This document shows positions 9,786-20,740 of a DNA stretch of 64,000 bases, piece by piece. The stretch spans positions 10,187,980 to 10,251,979 of the forward strand of contig NC_056530.1 in the NCBI RefSeq assembly GCF_019175285.1, read 5' to 3'. A program made the position numbers and the translations under genes. The stretch's first letter is position 1. Each line of letters opens with the position of its first letter. The notes under the pieces were generated by a model. The model searched no databases and had not been told where the DNA came from. It saw only the letters and a list, made by a program, of their open reading frames with translations. The DNA is from Sceloporus undulatus (Eukaryota; Chordata; Lepidosauria; Squamata; Phrynosomatidae).

Positions 9786-10639
9786 AAGAAGGAAAAGATG
9801 TGCAGGAGGAAGAGGATGAGTAGGTGGGTACTGGAAAACCTCTGGATCAAATACCCCCCCACACACACACCTCCTGCCCCAAACTTTCACAGGGAGCCTG
9901 CAGCACCAACAGGTTTTTCCAGCTGGATCCCTAACAGGGACCTCCATGACGGCATCCCATCCCTTGAGGCATCCCTCCTCCGCCTTACTGGCATTAATGC
10001 ACTGTGTGCTACTTGAGAATGAGGACGTAGTCCTTCATCAGGGAAGATGAGAATCCTGGCTTGGTAATATTATTAAATTCCTACAGATGGCAAAGGCATC
10101 ATCAGCAGGTTTTAATTAAAGCATACCTTGTTCTAGGTCTCCTTTGTGTTCCAAAATCTCCAGCTGGAGAGAGGAAGGCCCTTGCTCTGGAAGGGCGAAG
10201 CTCAACTGAATCGCCCTTGTGGTTTCTTCCAACTCTATGGCCCCATTTCCACTGGCACTTTTGCACTGGAGGGAACTGAGGAGCTTTGGTTTCTCCCTTC
10301 CCGAATCCCTCCAGAAGCAATGCTCACTACAAAATCAGGGTATTTTAACCCTGAATGCCCTCTTAGAGAAATCAGGTTAAAGTGGCTGTCAATCAAATTT
10401 AGTTCCACGATCGTAATAGGTGACATTTCTTGCACTCATTGGCCCATCAGAAGTGTGCTCCCCCTCCTTTGTTTTTTAAAGAACCGGGTGTCAGTATCCT
10501 ATGCACAGATGCTGTCAAATTTAAAAACCTCCTCTGTGTGTGTGCTGTGGGGGTTTGGGTCACTGCAGGTTATGGATCTTCCCCTGCCTGCCTCCGTTTT
10601 CAACCCCAAATGGAAACAAATTTAAAACCGCCATCTGTT

Positions 10640-10805
10640 TGTTGTGTGTGTGTGTGTGTGTGTGTTTTTGTGTGCGCGTGTGTGTGTGCACGCTGTGGGG
10701 GTTTGGGTAAGTGCAGGTCATGGATCTTCCCTTGGCTCCATTTGCCCGAAAATGCACTCTAATCCATCTCTGCATCCTGCATCCTCTCTCCTTGTCACTC
10801 CAGAA

Positions 10806-10856
<51 letters not shown>

Positions 10857-10890
10857 GTAATATTCCTCACCTCGGAATGCCGGAAATGCC
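10640..10890. repeat. (GT)n and (AAT)n spacer, second copy
   Basis: A GT run (about 10643-10690), a single-copy block ending CTCTCTCCTTGTCACTCCAG, then an (AAT)n run (10809-10857) and CTCGGAATGCCGGAAATGC. It corresponds to 8200-8430. Confidence 0.85.
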
Positions 10891-11109
10891 ATGCACATTG
10901 CTTTACCTCAGCTACCCTTTAATTCCTTACAGACGGTAGCACAAGTATTCTGTATCAATTTGCCAAATTGAAAAGAGCATCCTGTGTAACATTTGGACTG
11001 GAGCATTCACATAGGAAAAAAGCCTTTTGCAAAGTGCCATGCTATTGGAGGTGGAATGAAAGGGAAAGGGAAACAGGCAGCCAGCAACATTCTATCTATC
11101 TATATATCT

Positions 11110-11560
11110 ACCTAAAGCTAAAATGGTGCACCTTCATGAGTAAGAGGCATTTGCTTCTTCCGCAAGCCACTTAGAAAGACGTTCTAGCTGATTCCCCTGA
11201 ACTACAGATCCCAGCATTCCCCAGATTTGAGCCATGACAATTAAAGAAGTGTAAAATAGGTACTTCTTATCTATTGCAGAAAATACAGTTTCTGTACAAA
11301 AGAATGGATCAGTTAGCTTTGCATAGGACAGGGACAGCCTGGATCTCAAGGGAAGTTACTTTTTTGTTGGCTACCTGGCTGCGAGGGATGGGAACTGCAA
11401 TGATATCTGGAGGACCATACTTTGTCTGTCCCAGCTTGAGATCTTATTGAGGTCTTATTGCTCTCTGGAAACAATACATTACTGGACTGCAATACCCATC
11501 CCTTGTAGCTATAGCAGCCAAGAGAATAACAACTTCCCTTGAGATCCATTGCTCTGGGTC
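11110..11560. other. second copy of the block at 4165-4360, then unassigned sequence
   Basis: 11110-11310 repeats the motif GCTTCTTCCGCAAGCCACTT and its surroundings from 4.2 kb, marking the start of another duplication unit. 11310-11510 is unassigned. In the right arm a 1.35 kb transposon interrupts the matching position. Confidence 0.65.
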
Positions 11561-12040
11561 CTGATCTCTGGAGCAGCAGAGAACAAGCTTGCTCCCTCCT
11601 CAATATGACACCGCTTTAAATGTTTAAATATGGCTGCCACATCTCCTTTTAACTGTCTCTTCCTGGAGAAGAGACGGTCAAGATGGGACACAATGGCCTT
11701 GTTCAAACATTTGAGAGGATGTCACATTGAGGAGGGAGCAAGCTTGTTTTCTGCTGCTCCAGAGATTAGGACCCAGAACAATGGATGCAAGTTGCAGGAA
11801 AAGAGATTCCAACTCAACATTAGGAAAAACTTACTGACAGTAAGAGCTGTTCAACAGTGGAACACACTCCCTCGGAGAGTGATGGGGTCTCCTTCCTTGC
11901 AGGTCTATAAAGACAGGCTGGATGGCTATCTGTCAATTGGGATGCTTCGATGGAGAGTTCCTGCATGGCAAAATGGGATTGGACTGGATGGCCCTTGGGG
12001 TCTCTGCCAACTCTTGGATTCTGTGATTCTATATGAATGC
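11535..12040. mobile_element. CR1 3' ends, head to head, second copy
   Basis: A short reverse CR1 piece (to about 11640) followed by a forward CR1 end to about 12035. The latter contains SAAPEIRTQNNGCKL and ends near TGTGATTCTATATG. Same arrangement as 5285-5860, downstream of gene copy C. Confidence 0.82.
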
Positions 12041-12256
12041 AAAAACCTTCCAACACATGGAGAGAGACTCAGGGACGGACCCAAGCCAGGCTACCTTCCT
12101 CCCCAAAGAGTCTGCACCCCCATTTCCAAAGAAGACCTGAGAGCCTTATTGGAAGCCAAGAGTTTAATTGTGGGGTTGGATCAGGGGGGGGGGGGGGGGG
12201 AGGGCTGGGGGTCCAGCATGTTTCCTTCTCTTCCTTGGCTCCTCTTCAGGGTTCCT

Positions 12257-12948
12257 TTAGCGATAATGGACAGGGAGGACCTTGCCAACCTTGGTCATCA
12301 ACTTATCCAAACTCAGAAGGACAGCAGCTTTGGAGGGGGGAGGAGAGAAAGATGGGGTTCAAGAGGTAAATGGAGGGGGTCCTGATCCACCAGCCCCAGG
12401 CTCTGGCCCCTCATTCAGAGCCAGGCAAGAAAGCTCCCGGGGCAGAGACTCACCCCGGCATGGAGGGGATCCATGAAGACTCCAGCAGGGGTCCCCATCT
12501 GGACCAATCCGGGGCTGGGGGCGAAGGGCATCACGAGGGTCCCAGTCAGAGGGTGAGCTCCGATGAGTCTGCCAAACAGTGTTTTCAATTTTTGAGGAAT
12601 TCCCCGGAATCCGGAGAATTTCATTAATTTTTTCCCTGGGGATTTTGACTGAACAATAGTAATAAATATTGGGGAATTATGGGGATTTGGGATTTTGGTA
12701 AAACATTATGGGGAATATCTTCGAGGCTTGTTGGCAATACTGCTGCCAATGGAAGGGGAGAGGAGAAGGAGGGAGAGGTCTGGGGGGGGGGCAGGGAGAG
12801 GATCAGGTCCTCCTGGAGTCTGGATCGGGCCCCAGAGAGAGAAGGAGGGAGGGAGGGAGGGAGGGTTCTCTTACCTGGGGAGGTCTTGTCTCTCGAAGTA
12901 TTTGGCAATGACGCGCAGGATCAACTTGTTGGCACCCATCACTTCCAT
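12257..12948 (-). pseudogene. three-exon family, copy C (exon 3 out of frame)
   Basis: Minus-strand exons: 12948-12875 (74 nt, MEVMGANKLILRVIAKYFER), 12568-12454 (115 nt, in frame with LIGAHPLTGTLVMPFAPSPG) and 12327-12257 (71 nt). Exons 1 and 2 are open and join in the same phase as copy A. The only AG near exon 3 (TCCAAAG) lies inside what was coding sequence in copy A. It leaves the frame off by one, giving LLSF and a stop, so about 67 aa in all. Read in the ancestral frame, exon 3 would still be open (SLDKLMTKVGKVLPVHYR). Either the exon 3 splice site has decayed, or another site not obvious to me is used. The poly(A) position reads AATTAA. Confidence 0.55.
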
Positions 12949-12987
12949 CCCTGCAACTGTTGTGAGTCCTTCCAGCTTTGGAGGGGA

Positions 12988-12994
12988 TTTTAAA
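12988..12994 (-). promoter_or_regulatory. TATA-like box of copy C
   Basis: CCTTTAAAATCCCCTCC on the minus strand, 40 bp before the ATG. Confidence 0.58.
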
Positions 12995-13039
12995 GGAGGA
13001 GAGGGAGGGGACTAGGATTGGATCCTTCCTGGACCTCCC

Positions 13040-13325
13040 TCCCACCCAAGGAGGTGGAGGAGGGATGAAGAAGAAGAGGAAGAAGAAGAGGGAGGGAGGG
13101 GAAGAGGAATAGACAGAGGAAGGGGAGGAAGAGGAAAATTAAGAAGAGGAGGGAGGGATGAAGAGCAGAGGGGATGAAGAAGAGGAGGAGGAAGAAGAAG
13201 AGGAGAGAGAGAAAGGAGCATGAGAGGAGAAGGAAGAAGGAAGAAGAATAAGGGGAGGAGGAAGAGGGAGAGAGGGAGGGAGGGAGGGAGGGAGGGAGTG
13301 GAAAGGATGAAAAAGGAAAGGATGT
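13040..13325 (+). repeat. polypurine tract upstream of copy C
   Basis: About 285 bases of GGA and GAA-type repeats including a clean (GGGA)n stretch near 13270-13300, in the conserved position just upstream of the promoter. Confidence 0.9.
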
Positions 13326-13809
13326 GCAGGAGGAAGAGGAAGAGTGGGTGGGTACTGGGAAACCTCTGGATCGAATACCCACCATCACCACCACTGCCTG
13401 CCCCAAACCTTCACAGGGAGCCTGCAGCACTGACAGGTTTTTTCCAGCTGGAACCCATGATGGCATCCCATCCCTTGAGGCATCCCTCCTCCACCTGACT
13501 GGCATTAATACACAATGTTCTGCTTGAGAATGAGGAAGTACCCCTTCATTAGGGAAGATGAGAATCCTAGCTTGGTAATATTATTAAATTCATCCAGATG
13601 GCAAAGGCATCATCAGTAGGTTTTAATTAATGAACACCTTGTTCTGGAAGGGCGAAGCAAAGCTGCCAGCCAGTGTTGGGTAGAGAACCATTGGTCATAC
13701 ACTGTTGAAGAACAGATGCCCCCTTCCTTAAGCTACAATACCCAAGTTCATCTTTCTCTGCCTGGAAAGATGGAGACTGCCCATTTTTCTGTTCAGCTGG
13801 CACACACTT

Positions 13810-14085
13810 TAAATCATGGTATCAGCAAAAATGTGGCATCATGGTATTCATAGTAGCATTCCAGGATATAGGCATGTTAGTCTGACAAATCAGGATGCAG
13901 AGAGATCTTGTGGCACCACTGAGAATAACTGGACTAAAGAAGTTGGCATGATTTTTTCTAGACTTAAGTCTTCTTGCCCCAAATGCAGCTGAGGAAGTGG
14001 ACTTAAGCCTATGAAAGCTCATGCTGCCAACTTCTGTCTTGCAGTTAGTTGCAAAGGTGCTCCCAATCATCTCTGCGTAATGGCA
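13810..14085. repeat. palindromic interspersed repeat
   Basis: Contains facing copies of a motif: GACTTAAGTCTTCTTGCCCC and GTGGACTTAAGCCTATGAAA, with AGTTGGCATGA and CATGCTGCCAACTT at the outside. Related copies: 22440-22620, 24240-24500, inverted at 35340-35560 and 44560-44790, and degraded ones at 5165-5260 and 59960-60490. Family not identified. Confidence 0.65.
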
Positions 14086-14104
14086 TTCATGGTATCAGCA
14101 AAAA

Positions 14105-14215
14105 ATGGAGCCTGCATGGCGTAGTGGTTTGAATCTGGCACTATGACTCTGGAGACCATGGTTGGAATCCTGGCTTGGCCATTTGAGTAACCTTGGGGAA
14201 GTGACACTCTCTTAG
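14105..14215 (+). mobile_element. Sauria-type SINE, 5' half
   Basis: tRNA-like head: GGCGTAGTGGTTTGAATC, then GACTCTGGAGACCATGGTTG with box B-like GGTTGGAATCC, then AACCTTGGGGAAGTGACAC. The 3' half is missing; the next element begins at its end. Confidence 0.75.
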
Positions 14216-14217
14216 GA

Positions 14218-15187
14218 CATTATCACATGGGAGAAATGGCTCTCAAATTCAAAAGAAAAGAAAGTAGGACCAGTTCGGAAATGAACACAAGTCCGTGGAT
14301 GCCTATGACACCACAGAAGGACACAGCACCCATCCCAAAGCCAAAGTAGTGCGACGGCAAAAGAAATTATCATATGAGTACATACCTTTCATAGTCTAGA
14401 ATTCGAATTGGCATCCCTGCACGTGCGCAGTGAGGGCAAAATCGGAGCGTGACCTTTTTACACTTCCGAAGGGGCTTGCTTCTGGTTCCCGTGGTTTTGC
14501 CTTGTTTCACATTATTTGTTCATTCATTACCCTTTATTTCACGTTATTTAGGCAACTGAAGTTATTCGTTCATTCATTAACCCTTACTTCACATTATTTA
14601 GGCAATACACCACTGGTGAATTCGTTACGTAAGCGACACCCAGCGACGTGCAGATGCTGCATATGTAACAATGGCGGCACCTGTGTACATGGGGCACCGC
14701 CATTTTTACGCCACCTGCATGTACTAGGGTTAGGGAGCATGTGGTTGCCATGCAGTCCCTAACCCTTGAATTGGCACTGGTGAGCTGATTATTGGTGGTA
14801 TGTGCTGGGCCTAAGGGCACAGCTGGTGGGAGAAGGCAGAGGGAGAGGCTGTTTGCCATTCCTCCTGGACAGCAGGGAGAAGTAGAGGACATGTCCTGGA
14901 AAAGGAGGGCATCTGGGAGTGTCAGCCCTCTGTGGAATCAGGCAGGCTTATGAATCCAGCCCCCTCCTTTCTCTCTCCTTCTCTTCTGTCTCTCTGTGTG
15001 TCTTTGTGTTGGCAAAGTTTGCAAAGGGAAGCCTCATCCTGCCTCCCTCTGACACAGCTTTTGGGGCTATGACAGTTTGAAGCAAAGGGATTTCTCAGCT
15101 GCAATGGGGATTTGTTTGTCTCCTTTGGGTAGCCAAATACAAATTTGACCCTAGGCAATGTGCCTTTAACTCCTTGTTGTTCTCTTT
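14218..15187 (+). mobile_element. about 950 bp repeat, copy 1 (hAT-like non-autonomous)
   Basis: Starts ATTATCACATGGGAGAAATG. Its sister at 17.9 kb ends GTGTGTGATAAC, so the termini are weak inverted repeats of TTATCACA type. It has no coding frame of its own. It contains tandem TTCATTCATTA motifs and a CpG-rich middle (CAATGGCGGCACC..CACCGCCATTTTTACG). Copies lie at 17916-18897, at 43412-44390 inverted, and a partial one at 34999-35185 inverted. Class assignment is inference from the ends. Confidence 0.6.
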
Positions 15188-17915
15188 TTTTATTATTATT
15201 ATTAAGAAATTTTATTAAATCTTTATTATTAATGCATAAGCCAAAGGCCATTCGCATGATAAAATATAAAATATAAAACCAATAACAGCAATTCAGAATT
15301 ATAAAATATTCCATCAAATCGCATCCAGTTTTAATACATAATATACTTCCAATCAATTAAATAAAACAACTTTAAAAGAAAAAACCACTTCAAGGTTTGG
15401 GTAAGATCATCCACCTAAGAATCATTAAAAACATTTTTAAAAAAACAGAAACAGCTTCAAAGTTTAGATAAAGTCATCCCCCTGACAATCAACAGCAATG
15501 TCTGCTATTACCCTTGCCCGAATTTTGTTTGCTGCTGAGGCAAACAATGAAACCTTATAAGTTACCTTAGAATCAATATCAGACAAGAGATAAAAAATCT
15601 TTTCAGAAATGGTATTAGACTGTAAATTGGACAGAATAGATCCCATAAATTTTGCTCTTAGACCAGTATATAGTGAGCAAGAAAACAAATAATGAGGCAA
15701 ATCCTCGATTTCTGGGGCTCCACAAATACATAAACGGGAATCCTTAGGTGTATGTGAATATCTACCGTCAATCATGGCTGAGGGCATTGTTTGGAAGCGA
15801 AGAGCTGTAAAAGCCTGTCTAAGCTTTAGAAATGTAAGATTCCCTAGATACACAGCCATCTGATGGTCCAATTTATATAATCTAAACCAATTGGAAAATT
15901 TCGAATTATTAATAGCCACTCTATCCAGATGTACATCATGGTTAAAAATATATTCACGGAGCTTCTCTCTTGAATTCAAACTAGAAGAATTTTCAGTTAG
16001 AGCAGGATATAATTCAAGCAGCCTCTGGTGTCTTGAGCTCCAGACTTTACAGGTTGATAAATATTGAAAACACAACTTAGGAAAAACCTTAAGCGTAGAA
16101 TCTTTAACAGATCTCCAATAATTAAGTAAAGTAAAGTGAATGCGAGCTCTAATGGAAGGGAGGCCAACCTCAGCCCGGACCAAGGCTGCAGGCGTGCCAG
16201 GTGGAAGTAGGAGTAATTTCCTGAGAAACATATTCTGGATGGCCTCCAGTTTGACCATTTGGGAATCATCCCAACCCCACACGGCAGCACCATAAAGAAT
16301 CTGGGTTATAACTTTACTCTGGTATATTTTGACAGCAGGTACAACTAGATGACCCCCTGCCTGATTATAGAATCTAAGGATTGCTCCAATTGATCTCACA
16401 GCTACTGCTCTACTAGCTTCTATGTGGGGCTTCCAAGAGAGGTTTTCTGTGAAATGAATGCCGAGATACTTAAATTCTCTGCATTGTTCAATCTGATGAC
16501 CATTAATAGAACAACGAAAATCAGAGTGTCTTTTCCCAAAAACCATTACCTTAGTTTTGTTATAGTTGATAACAAGCTTTTCCTTGGAACAAAATGCCTC
16601 TAGCTTGGAAAGTAACCTTCTCAGACCTATGCGTGTAAGTGAAATTAGAACCATGTCATCAGCATATAACAGAATAGAGATCTTTTTTGATCCAAGTGTA
16701 GGTGGAAAAAATTCTGGGCCAGAAAGTGCTGGAATGATGTCATTCAAATATAGATTAAAAAGTGTTGGTGCCAAGAGGCATCCTTGTTTAACTCCTTTAT
16801 TTGTAGGAATAGGATCAGTTAGTGAGCCAGAGGTACCAACTCTTATCCTTGCTGTTGTATTGGTATAAAGTTCCTTAATCAAAAACAATAAGCGGTTGTC
16901 TATATTAGTGTTGGCCAGTTTATGCCATAACAAGTTTCTGTCAATTGAATCAAAAGCTGCTGCTAGATCAATAAAGGCAGCAAACAGATGTTTTGTAGGG
17001 CCTTCAATTCCTTTCTGGGCTAAATAATAAAGAGTCAAACAGTGGTCGATAGTACTCTGGCCTTCCCTGAATCCAGCTTGTTCAGGATGAATAATCTGGT
17101 TATTAAATTCCCAATCCTCCAGTCTATTTAATAGATATCTACAATATAGCTTAGAATCCACGTCCAGAAGGCTTATGGGCCGATAGTTATTAGGATCTTG
17201 CTTATCTCCCTTCTTATATATGGGGACAACTACGCTCTGTTTCCAGCCTACTGGAGTTATCCCAGTATTATTGATTTGGGTAAACACCTTAGCTAATATT
17301 GGAGCCCACCATTCAGAAAAGTTTCTATATATTTCTGGGGGCATCATATTTTCTCCTGGGGCTTTATTCAATGCCAGAGCTGCAATCAGCTTTTTTATCT
17401 CAGATTCTGAAACTGGGGGCCATTGAGGCAGATAGGCAGTTTTTAAATCAAAAAAAGAGTGATGCTCTGCATTTGTAGCTCCATAGAGTTTACTAAAATG
17501 GCTATACCATTGTTGTGATGTAATATGTCCAACAATAACTGGTCTAATCTTATTCATGCCAGAGGCAGTAATATCCCAAAACTGTTTCTCATTTTTTTCT
17601 GTAACAGCTTGCGCTAGTTGTTTCCATTGTGTTCTAATATATTCATCTTTTTTGTGTTTTAAGAGTGCCTTATAGGATGACCGCATAGAGGCTAAGATGT
17701 CAGGAGAGATATTGTCGTTGTTTCTAAGTGCCTGCCGAGAGCACTTCATCAGTGCTTTCCGAGCACTTCGACATTCCAAATCAAACCATTTGTTAGTTGC
17801 TACCGTGTTGGGATTAAATTGTTTGTTACTCACCAACTTGGGCCTAAGCATTTGAATGATGGTTTGAAAAATGTGTAAAATATCTGAAGTGGAGTTTAAA
17901 ATAGCTGATTGTAGG
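15188..17915 (-). mobile_element. 5'-truncated LINE (Vingi/Ingi or CR1-L2 group)
   Basis: A non-LTR retrotransposon on the minus strand. The 3' tail at 15188-15225 is AATAAAATTTCTTAATAATA-like. The body to 17915 encodes a long reverse transcriptase frame. The endonuclease part is missing, so it is 5'-truncated. It is flanked on both sides by near-complete copies of the same 950 bp repeat, instead of a normal short target duplication. The RT motif YADDMVLISLTRIGLRRLL and the C-terminal CxC..H..C knuckle fit Vingi/Ingi-like LINEs, but the exact clade needs a tree. Confidence 0.8.
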
Positions 17916-17983
17916 AAGAAAGAAAAGAAAGTAGGACCAGTTCGAAAGAAAAGAAAGTAGGACCAGTTCGGAAATGAATACAA
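15464..17983 (-). CDS. LINE reverse transcriptase frame, uninterrupted
   Basis: About 815 codons of LINE ORF2 remain open; the first roughly 24 residues come from the adjoining repeat, so the true LINE part begins near residue 25. Reverse transcriptase motifs appear in order: NYRPISLL (266-273), AFIDLAAAFDSIDR (336-349), KGVKQGCLLAPTLFN (396-410), YADD (440-443) and the GIHF thumb region. CICGAPEIEDLPHYLFSC near 752-769 is a zinc-knuckle-like end. The element copies its RNA by target-primed reverse transcription, but without the endonuclease domain it is not autonomous as it stands. The uninterrupted frame argues for a fairly recent insertion. It is a transposon gene, not a host gene. Confidence 0.85.
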   Translation of the reverse strand: MYSFPNWSYFLFFRTGPTFFSFFLQSAILNSTSDILHIFQTIIQMLRPKLVSNKQFNPNTVATNKWFDLECRSARKALMKCSRQALRNNDNISPDILASMRSSYKALLKHKKDEYIRTQWKQLAQAVTEKNEKQFWDITASGMNKIRPVIVGHITSQQWYSHFSKLYGATNAEHHSFFDLKTAYLPQWPPVSESEIKKLIAALALNKAPGENMMPPEIYRNFSEWWAPILAKVFTQINNTGITPVGWKQSVVVPIYKKGDKQDPNNYRPISLLDVDSKLYCRYLLNRLEDWEFNNQIIHPEQAGFREGQSTIDHCLTLYYLAQKGIEGPTKHLFAAFIDLAAAFDSIDRNLLWHKLANTNIDNRLLFLIKELYTNTTARIRVGTSGSLTDPIPTNKGVKQGCLLAPTLFNLYLNDIIPALSGPEFFPPTLGSKKISILLYADDMVLISLTRIGLRRLLSKLEAFCSKEKLVINYNKTKVMVFGKRHSDFRCSINGHQIEQCREFKYLGIHFTENLSWKPHIEASRAVAVRSIGAILRFYNQAGGHLVVPAVKIYQSKVITQILYGAAVWGWDDSQMVKLEAIQNMFLRKLLLLPPGTPAALVRAEVGLPSIRARIHFTLLNYWRSVKDSTLKVFPKLCFQYLSTCKVWSSRHQRLLELYPALTENSSSLNSREKLREYIFNHDVHLDRVAINNSKFSNWFRLYKLDHQMAVYLGNLTFLKLRQAFTALRFQTMPSAMIDGRYSHTPKDSRLCICGAPEIEDLPHYLFSCSLYTGLRAKFMGSILSNLQSNTISEKIFYLLSDIDSKVTYKVSLFASAANKIRARVIADIAVDCQGDDFI

Positions 17984-18897
17984 ATCCGTGAATGGCTATG
18001 ACACCACAGAAGGACACAGCGCCCATCTCAAAGCCAAAGTAGTGCGAATGCAAAAGAAATTATCATACGAGTACATACCCTTCATAGTCTAGAATTCGAA
18101 TTGGCATCCCTGCAGATGCGCAGTGAGGGCAGAATTGGAGCGTGACCTTTTTACACTTCCGAAGGGGCTTGCTTCTGGTTCCCGTGGTTTTGCCTTCTTT
18201 CATGTTAATTGTTCATTCATTTCCCTTTGTTTCACATTATTTAGGCAATTTACATTATTTGTTCATTCATTACCCCTTATTTCACTTTATTTAGGCAATT
18301 CATCACTGGTGCATTCATTACGTAAGCGACGTGCGGCGACATGCTGACGCTGCATGGTGCTTACGTAACAATGGTGGCACCCATGTAAACGGGGAACCGC
18401 CATTGTTATGCCGCCTGCATGTACTAGGGTTAGGGACTGTGCGGTTGCCATGTTATCCCTACCCCTTGAACTGGTGCTGGTAAGCTGCTTATTGGCGGTA
18501 GGTACCGGGCCTAAGGGCACAGCTGGTGGGAGAAGGCAGAGGGAGAGGACGTTTTGCCATTCCTCCTGGACAGGAGGGAGAAGTAGAGAACATGTTATGG
18601 AAAAGGAGGACATCTGAGAGTGTCAGCCCTCTGTGGAATCAGGCAGGCTTATGAATCCAGCCCCCTCATTTCTCTCTCCTTCTCTTGTGTCTCTCTGTGT
18701 GTCTTTGTGTTGGCAAAGTTTGCAAAGGGAAGCCTCATCCTGCCTCCCTCTGATACAGCTTTTGGGGCAATGACAGTTTGAAGCAAAGGTATTTCTCAGC
18801 TGGCAATGGGGATTTGTTTGTCTCCTTTGCCTAGCCAAATCTGAATCTGACCCTAGGCAATTGCCTTTAACCCCTTGTTGTGCTCTTGTGTGTGATA
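17916..18897 (+). mobile_element. about 950 bp repeat, copy 2
   Basis: Same element as 14218-15187, in the same orientation, starting within AAGAAAAGAAAGTAGGACC (present twice here) and ending GTGTGTGATAAC. Together the two copies bracket the LINE. Confidence 0.62.
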
Positions 18898-19126
18898 ACC
18901 GTTAGCAAATCGGTGTGGTTTCCTAGGATGCCAGTACATTAACCATTTTTTGGGACGGACGCATATAGGTCTGCGAGTGGAAAAGTTCTATGATTCTATG
19001 AATGCAAAAACCTTCCAACAGAGAAAAAGATCCGGGGCAGCCCCAAGCCTGGCTCCCCTCTCCCCAAACAGTCTGCCCCCCCTTTTTTCCAAAGAAAACC
19101 TGAGTGCCTTATTGGAAGCCAAGGGT

Positions 19127-19132
19127 TTTATT
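19127..19132 (-). terminator. polyadenylation signal of copy D
   Basis: AATAAAA within CCACAATAAAACCCTTGG on the minus strand, about 140 bases after the copy D stop codon. Confidence 0.6.
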
Positions 19133-19599
19133 GTGGGGTTTTATTTTGGAGGGGAGGGGGAGAAGGAAGGGTGGGGGAAGATTGGAGGAAGGGGTGATCT
19201 GGGGAGAAGGGAGGCTGAGGGTCCAGCATCTTTCCTCCTCCTACTCCTCCTTGGCATCTCTTTGGGGCTCCTTTAGCGGAGGTTGGCATAGAGGGTCTTG
19301 TCGACTCTGGAGAACAACTTGTCCATACTCAGAAAGATTTTGGGCCTGGAGCGGCTGAGCATCTGGAAGGGGCCAGATTTACCAGCCCCAAGCTCTAGTC
19401 CCCCTCATTCAGCCAAGAAGGGAGGCTCCTGGGGCAGAGACTCACCATGGGATTGATGCGGGGCTCCATGAGAACTCCAGTGGGGGTCCCCACAGGGGTC
19501 CCCATCTGGACCAATCCGGGGTTGACGGCGATGGACATTATGATGGTCCCAGTCAGAGAGGAGGCTTCGAAGGGGCTGCCAAAAGAAGGGGGAGGGAGA

Positions 19600-20740
19600 G
19601 GTCAAGGAGATCAAAGATAAAGGAATAGATGTTAAACCAAACCCTAGAAATCAGCTCTTCAAAATAAGAGACACACTCAACGGACTACCACCGAAACGTA
19701 ACTTAGAGAGACTGGCAACATATAGTGACTGGGGCTGGATTCTGGTCCTCCAGACTCTGCAAAACAGAGACTGGAGAAACAACTCCCTGTTCAACTTGGC
19801 TGGAAAGGTGAGTTCGAAAGGGAACCCGATTAAAATGGGGAAGGCCCAGGCGAAGACAATGAACCCAAAGGAAAGCAGGTGGAACAAACCAAACTGCAAT
19901 ACTACAGGGACTCTTGCCAGTCACCCTTTACCCTGTTGACAAGCAGTTTAATAGAAGCAGAATGTTCCAAGGCAAGGCAATCCTTGGCTAAGGACCAATA
20001 CCACTCCCAGACCTCGACCGGCGAGGAGGCCTTACTGGAGGGGAATCTTTACCTAGAAGATGGTGACTTAACACAAGGGTCTGTCAGTTCACCCTTTCCC
20101 CAGTAAATTTCCAGTCCAAAAGTACCAAATGGAGCAGCAGTGAGGAAATCAAAATCTTGGAGAAACACTGCAAGAGGGACAATGCCCACTCCCAAGAAAA
20201 CTCCCCCATTGCATAGTCAGGGAGGGGTAAGAACATCAAACACCCAGAGACTTTAAAACTTAGACATAAGGGTTCATTGGCACCTTAAGGGGACCCTGGT
20301 TTGGGTCCAAACCAAACAGAGGCAGAACTCCAAATCCAAACCGAACAAAACTTCAGACTCGGAGGGAGGATTTAAATGTAGATATGGGCTGAAGCTGCCA
20401 GCAGCTTCCAAAGGTCTTCCCTGGATGGGGAAGGAGTAAGACAACTTTGACAAGTACTAGCGGCGCATCACCTTGGCAGTAACAGTTTAAAAGCTTTATA
20501 GACAAAGCAGACTCAGAGTCATTAGTACAACAAAAGAAAGCTTTGGGGGCGGGGGGAGATTAATTCCCTATATTGCGAAGAGTCTACAGCTAAGTGGCGC
20601 TGTACATGAAACCTCAGCCTAAGGAAAGATATCACATGTTGTAAGGGTGGAAGAAGGAAGTTTACTACGCAGAGTCACCACACAACTATTCCGAATGGTT
20701 GCAGTAACTCTGGGATGGGGAAAATTAAAGATCAATCGTA
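19600..20740. repeat. 1.1 kb block inside intron 1 of copy D, shared with copy E
   Basis: Recurs at 23090-24235 with landmarks CAACGGACTACCACCGAAACG, GGCGAGGAGGCCTTACTGGAG, CACACAACTATTCCGAATGG and TACATGAAACCTCAGCCTAAG. No coding frame is conserved between the two copies. Its last 50 bases also occur, reversed, at 35890-35942 beside the L1. Family unknown; it marks D and E as a tandem pair. Confidence 0.7.

Larger units (their letters stand above)
3136..15225 (+). repeat. left arm of a large inverted repeat
   Basis: From the beta-keratin 3'UTR to the tail of the LINE at 15.2 kb, this stretch recurs in reverse complement at 43372-53413. Matching landmarks include the (CT)n(CA)n run, the SINE-derived minisatellite, gene copies B and C with their promoters, the CR1 pieces and the roughly 950 bp repeat. 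The left arm has about 3 kb (about 4.99-8.20 kb, containing gene copy A) that the right arm lacks. The right arm has a 1.35 kb transposon that the left lacks. Identity is judged by eye. Confidence 0.85.

Noticed and set aside
19405-19614. Alternative frame over exon 2 of copy D (histidine-rich)
   Set aside because: It reads through both splice sites. The frame that agrees with the phase of neighbouring exons and with copies A and C was preferred.
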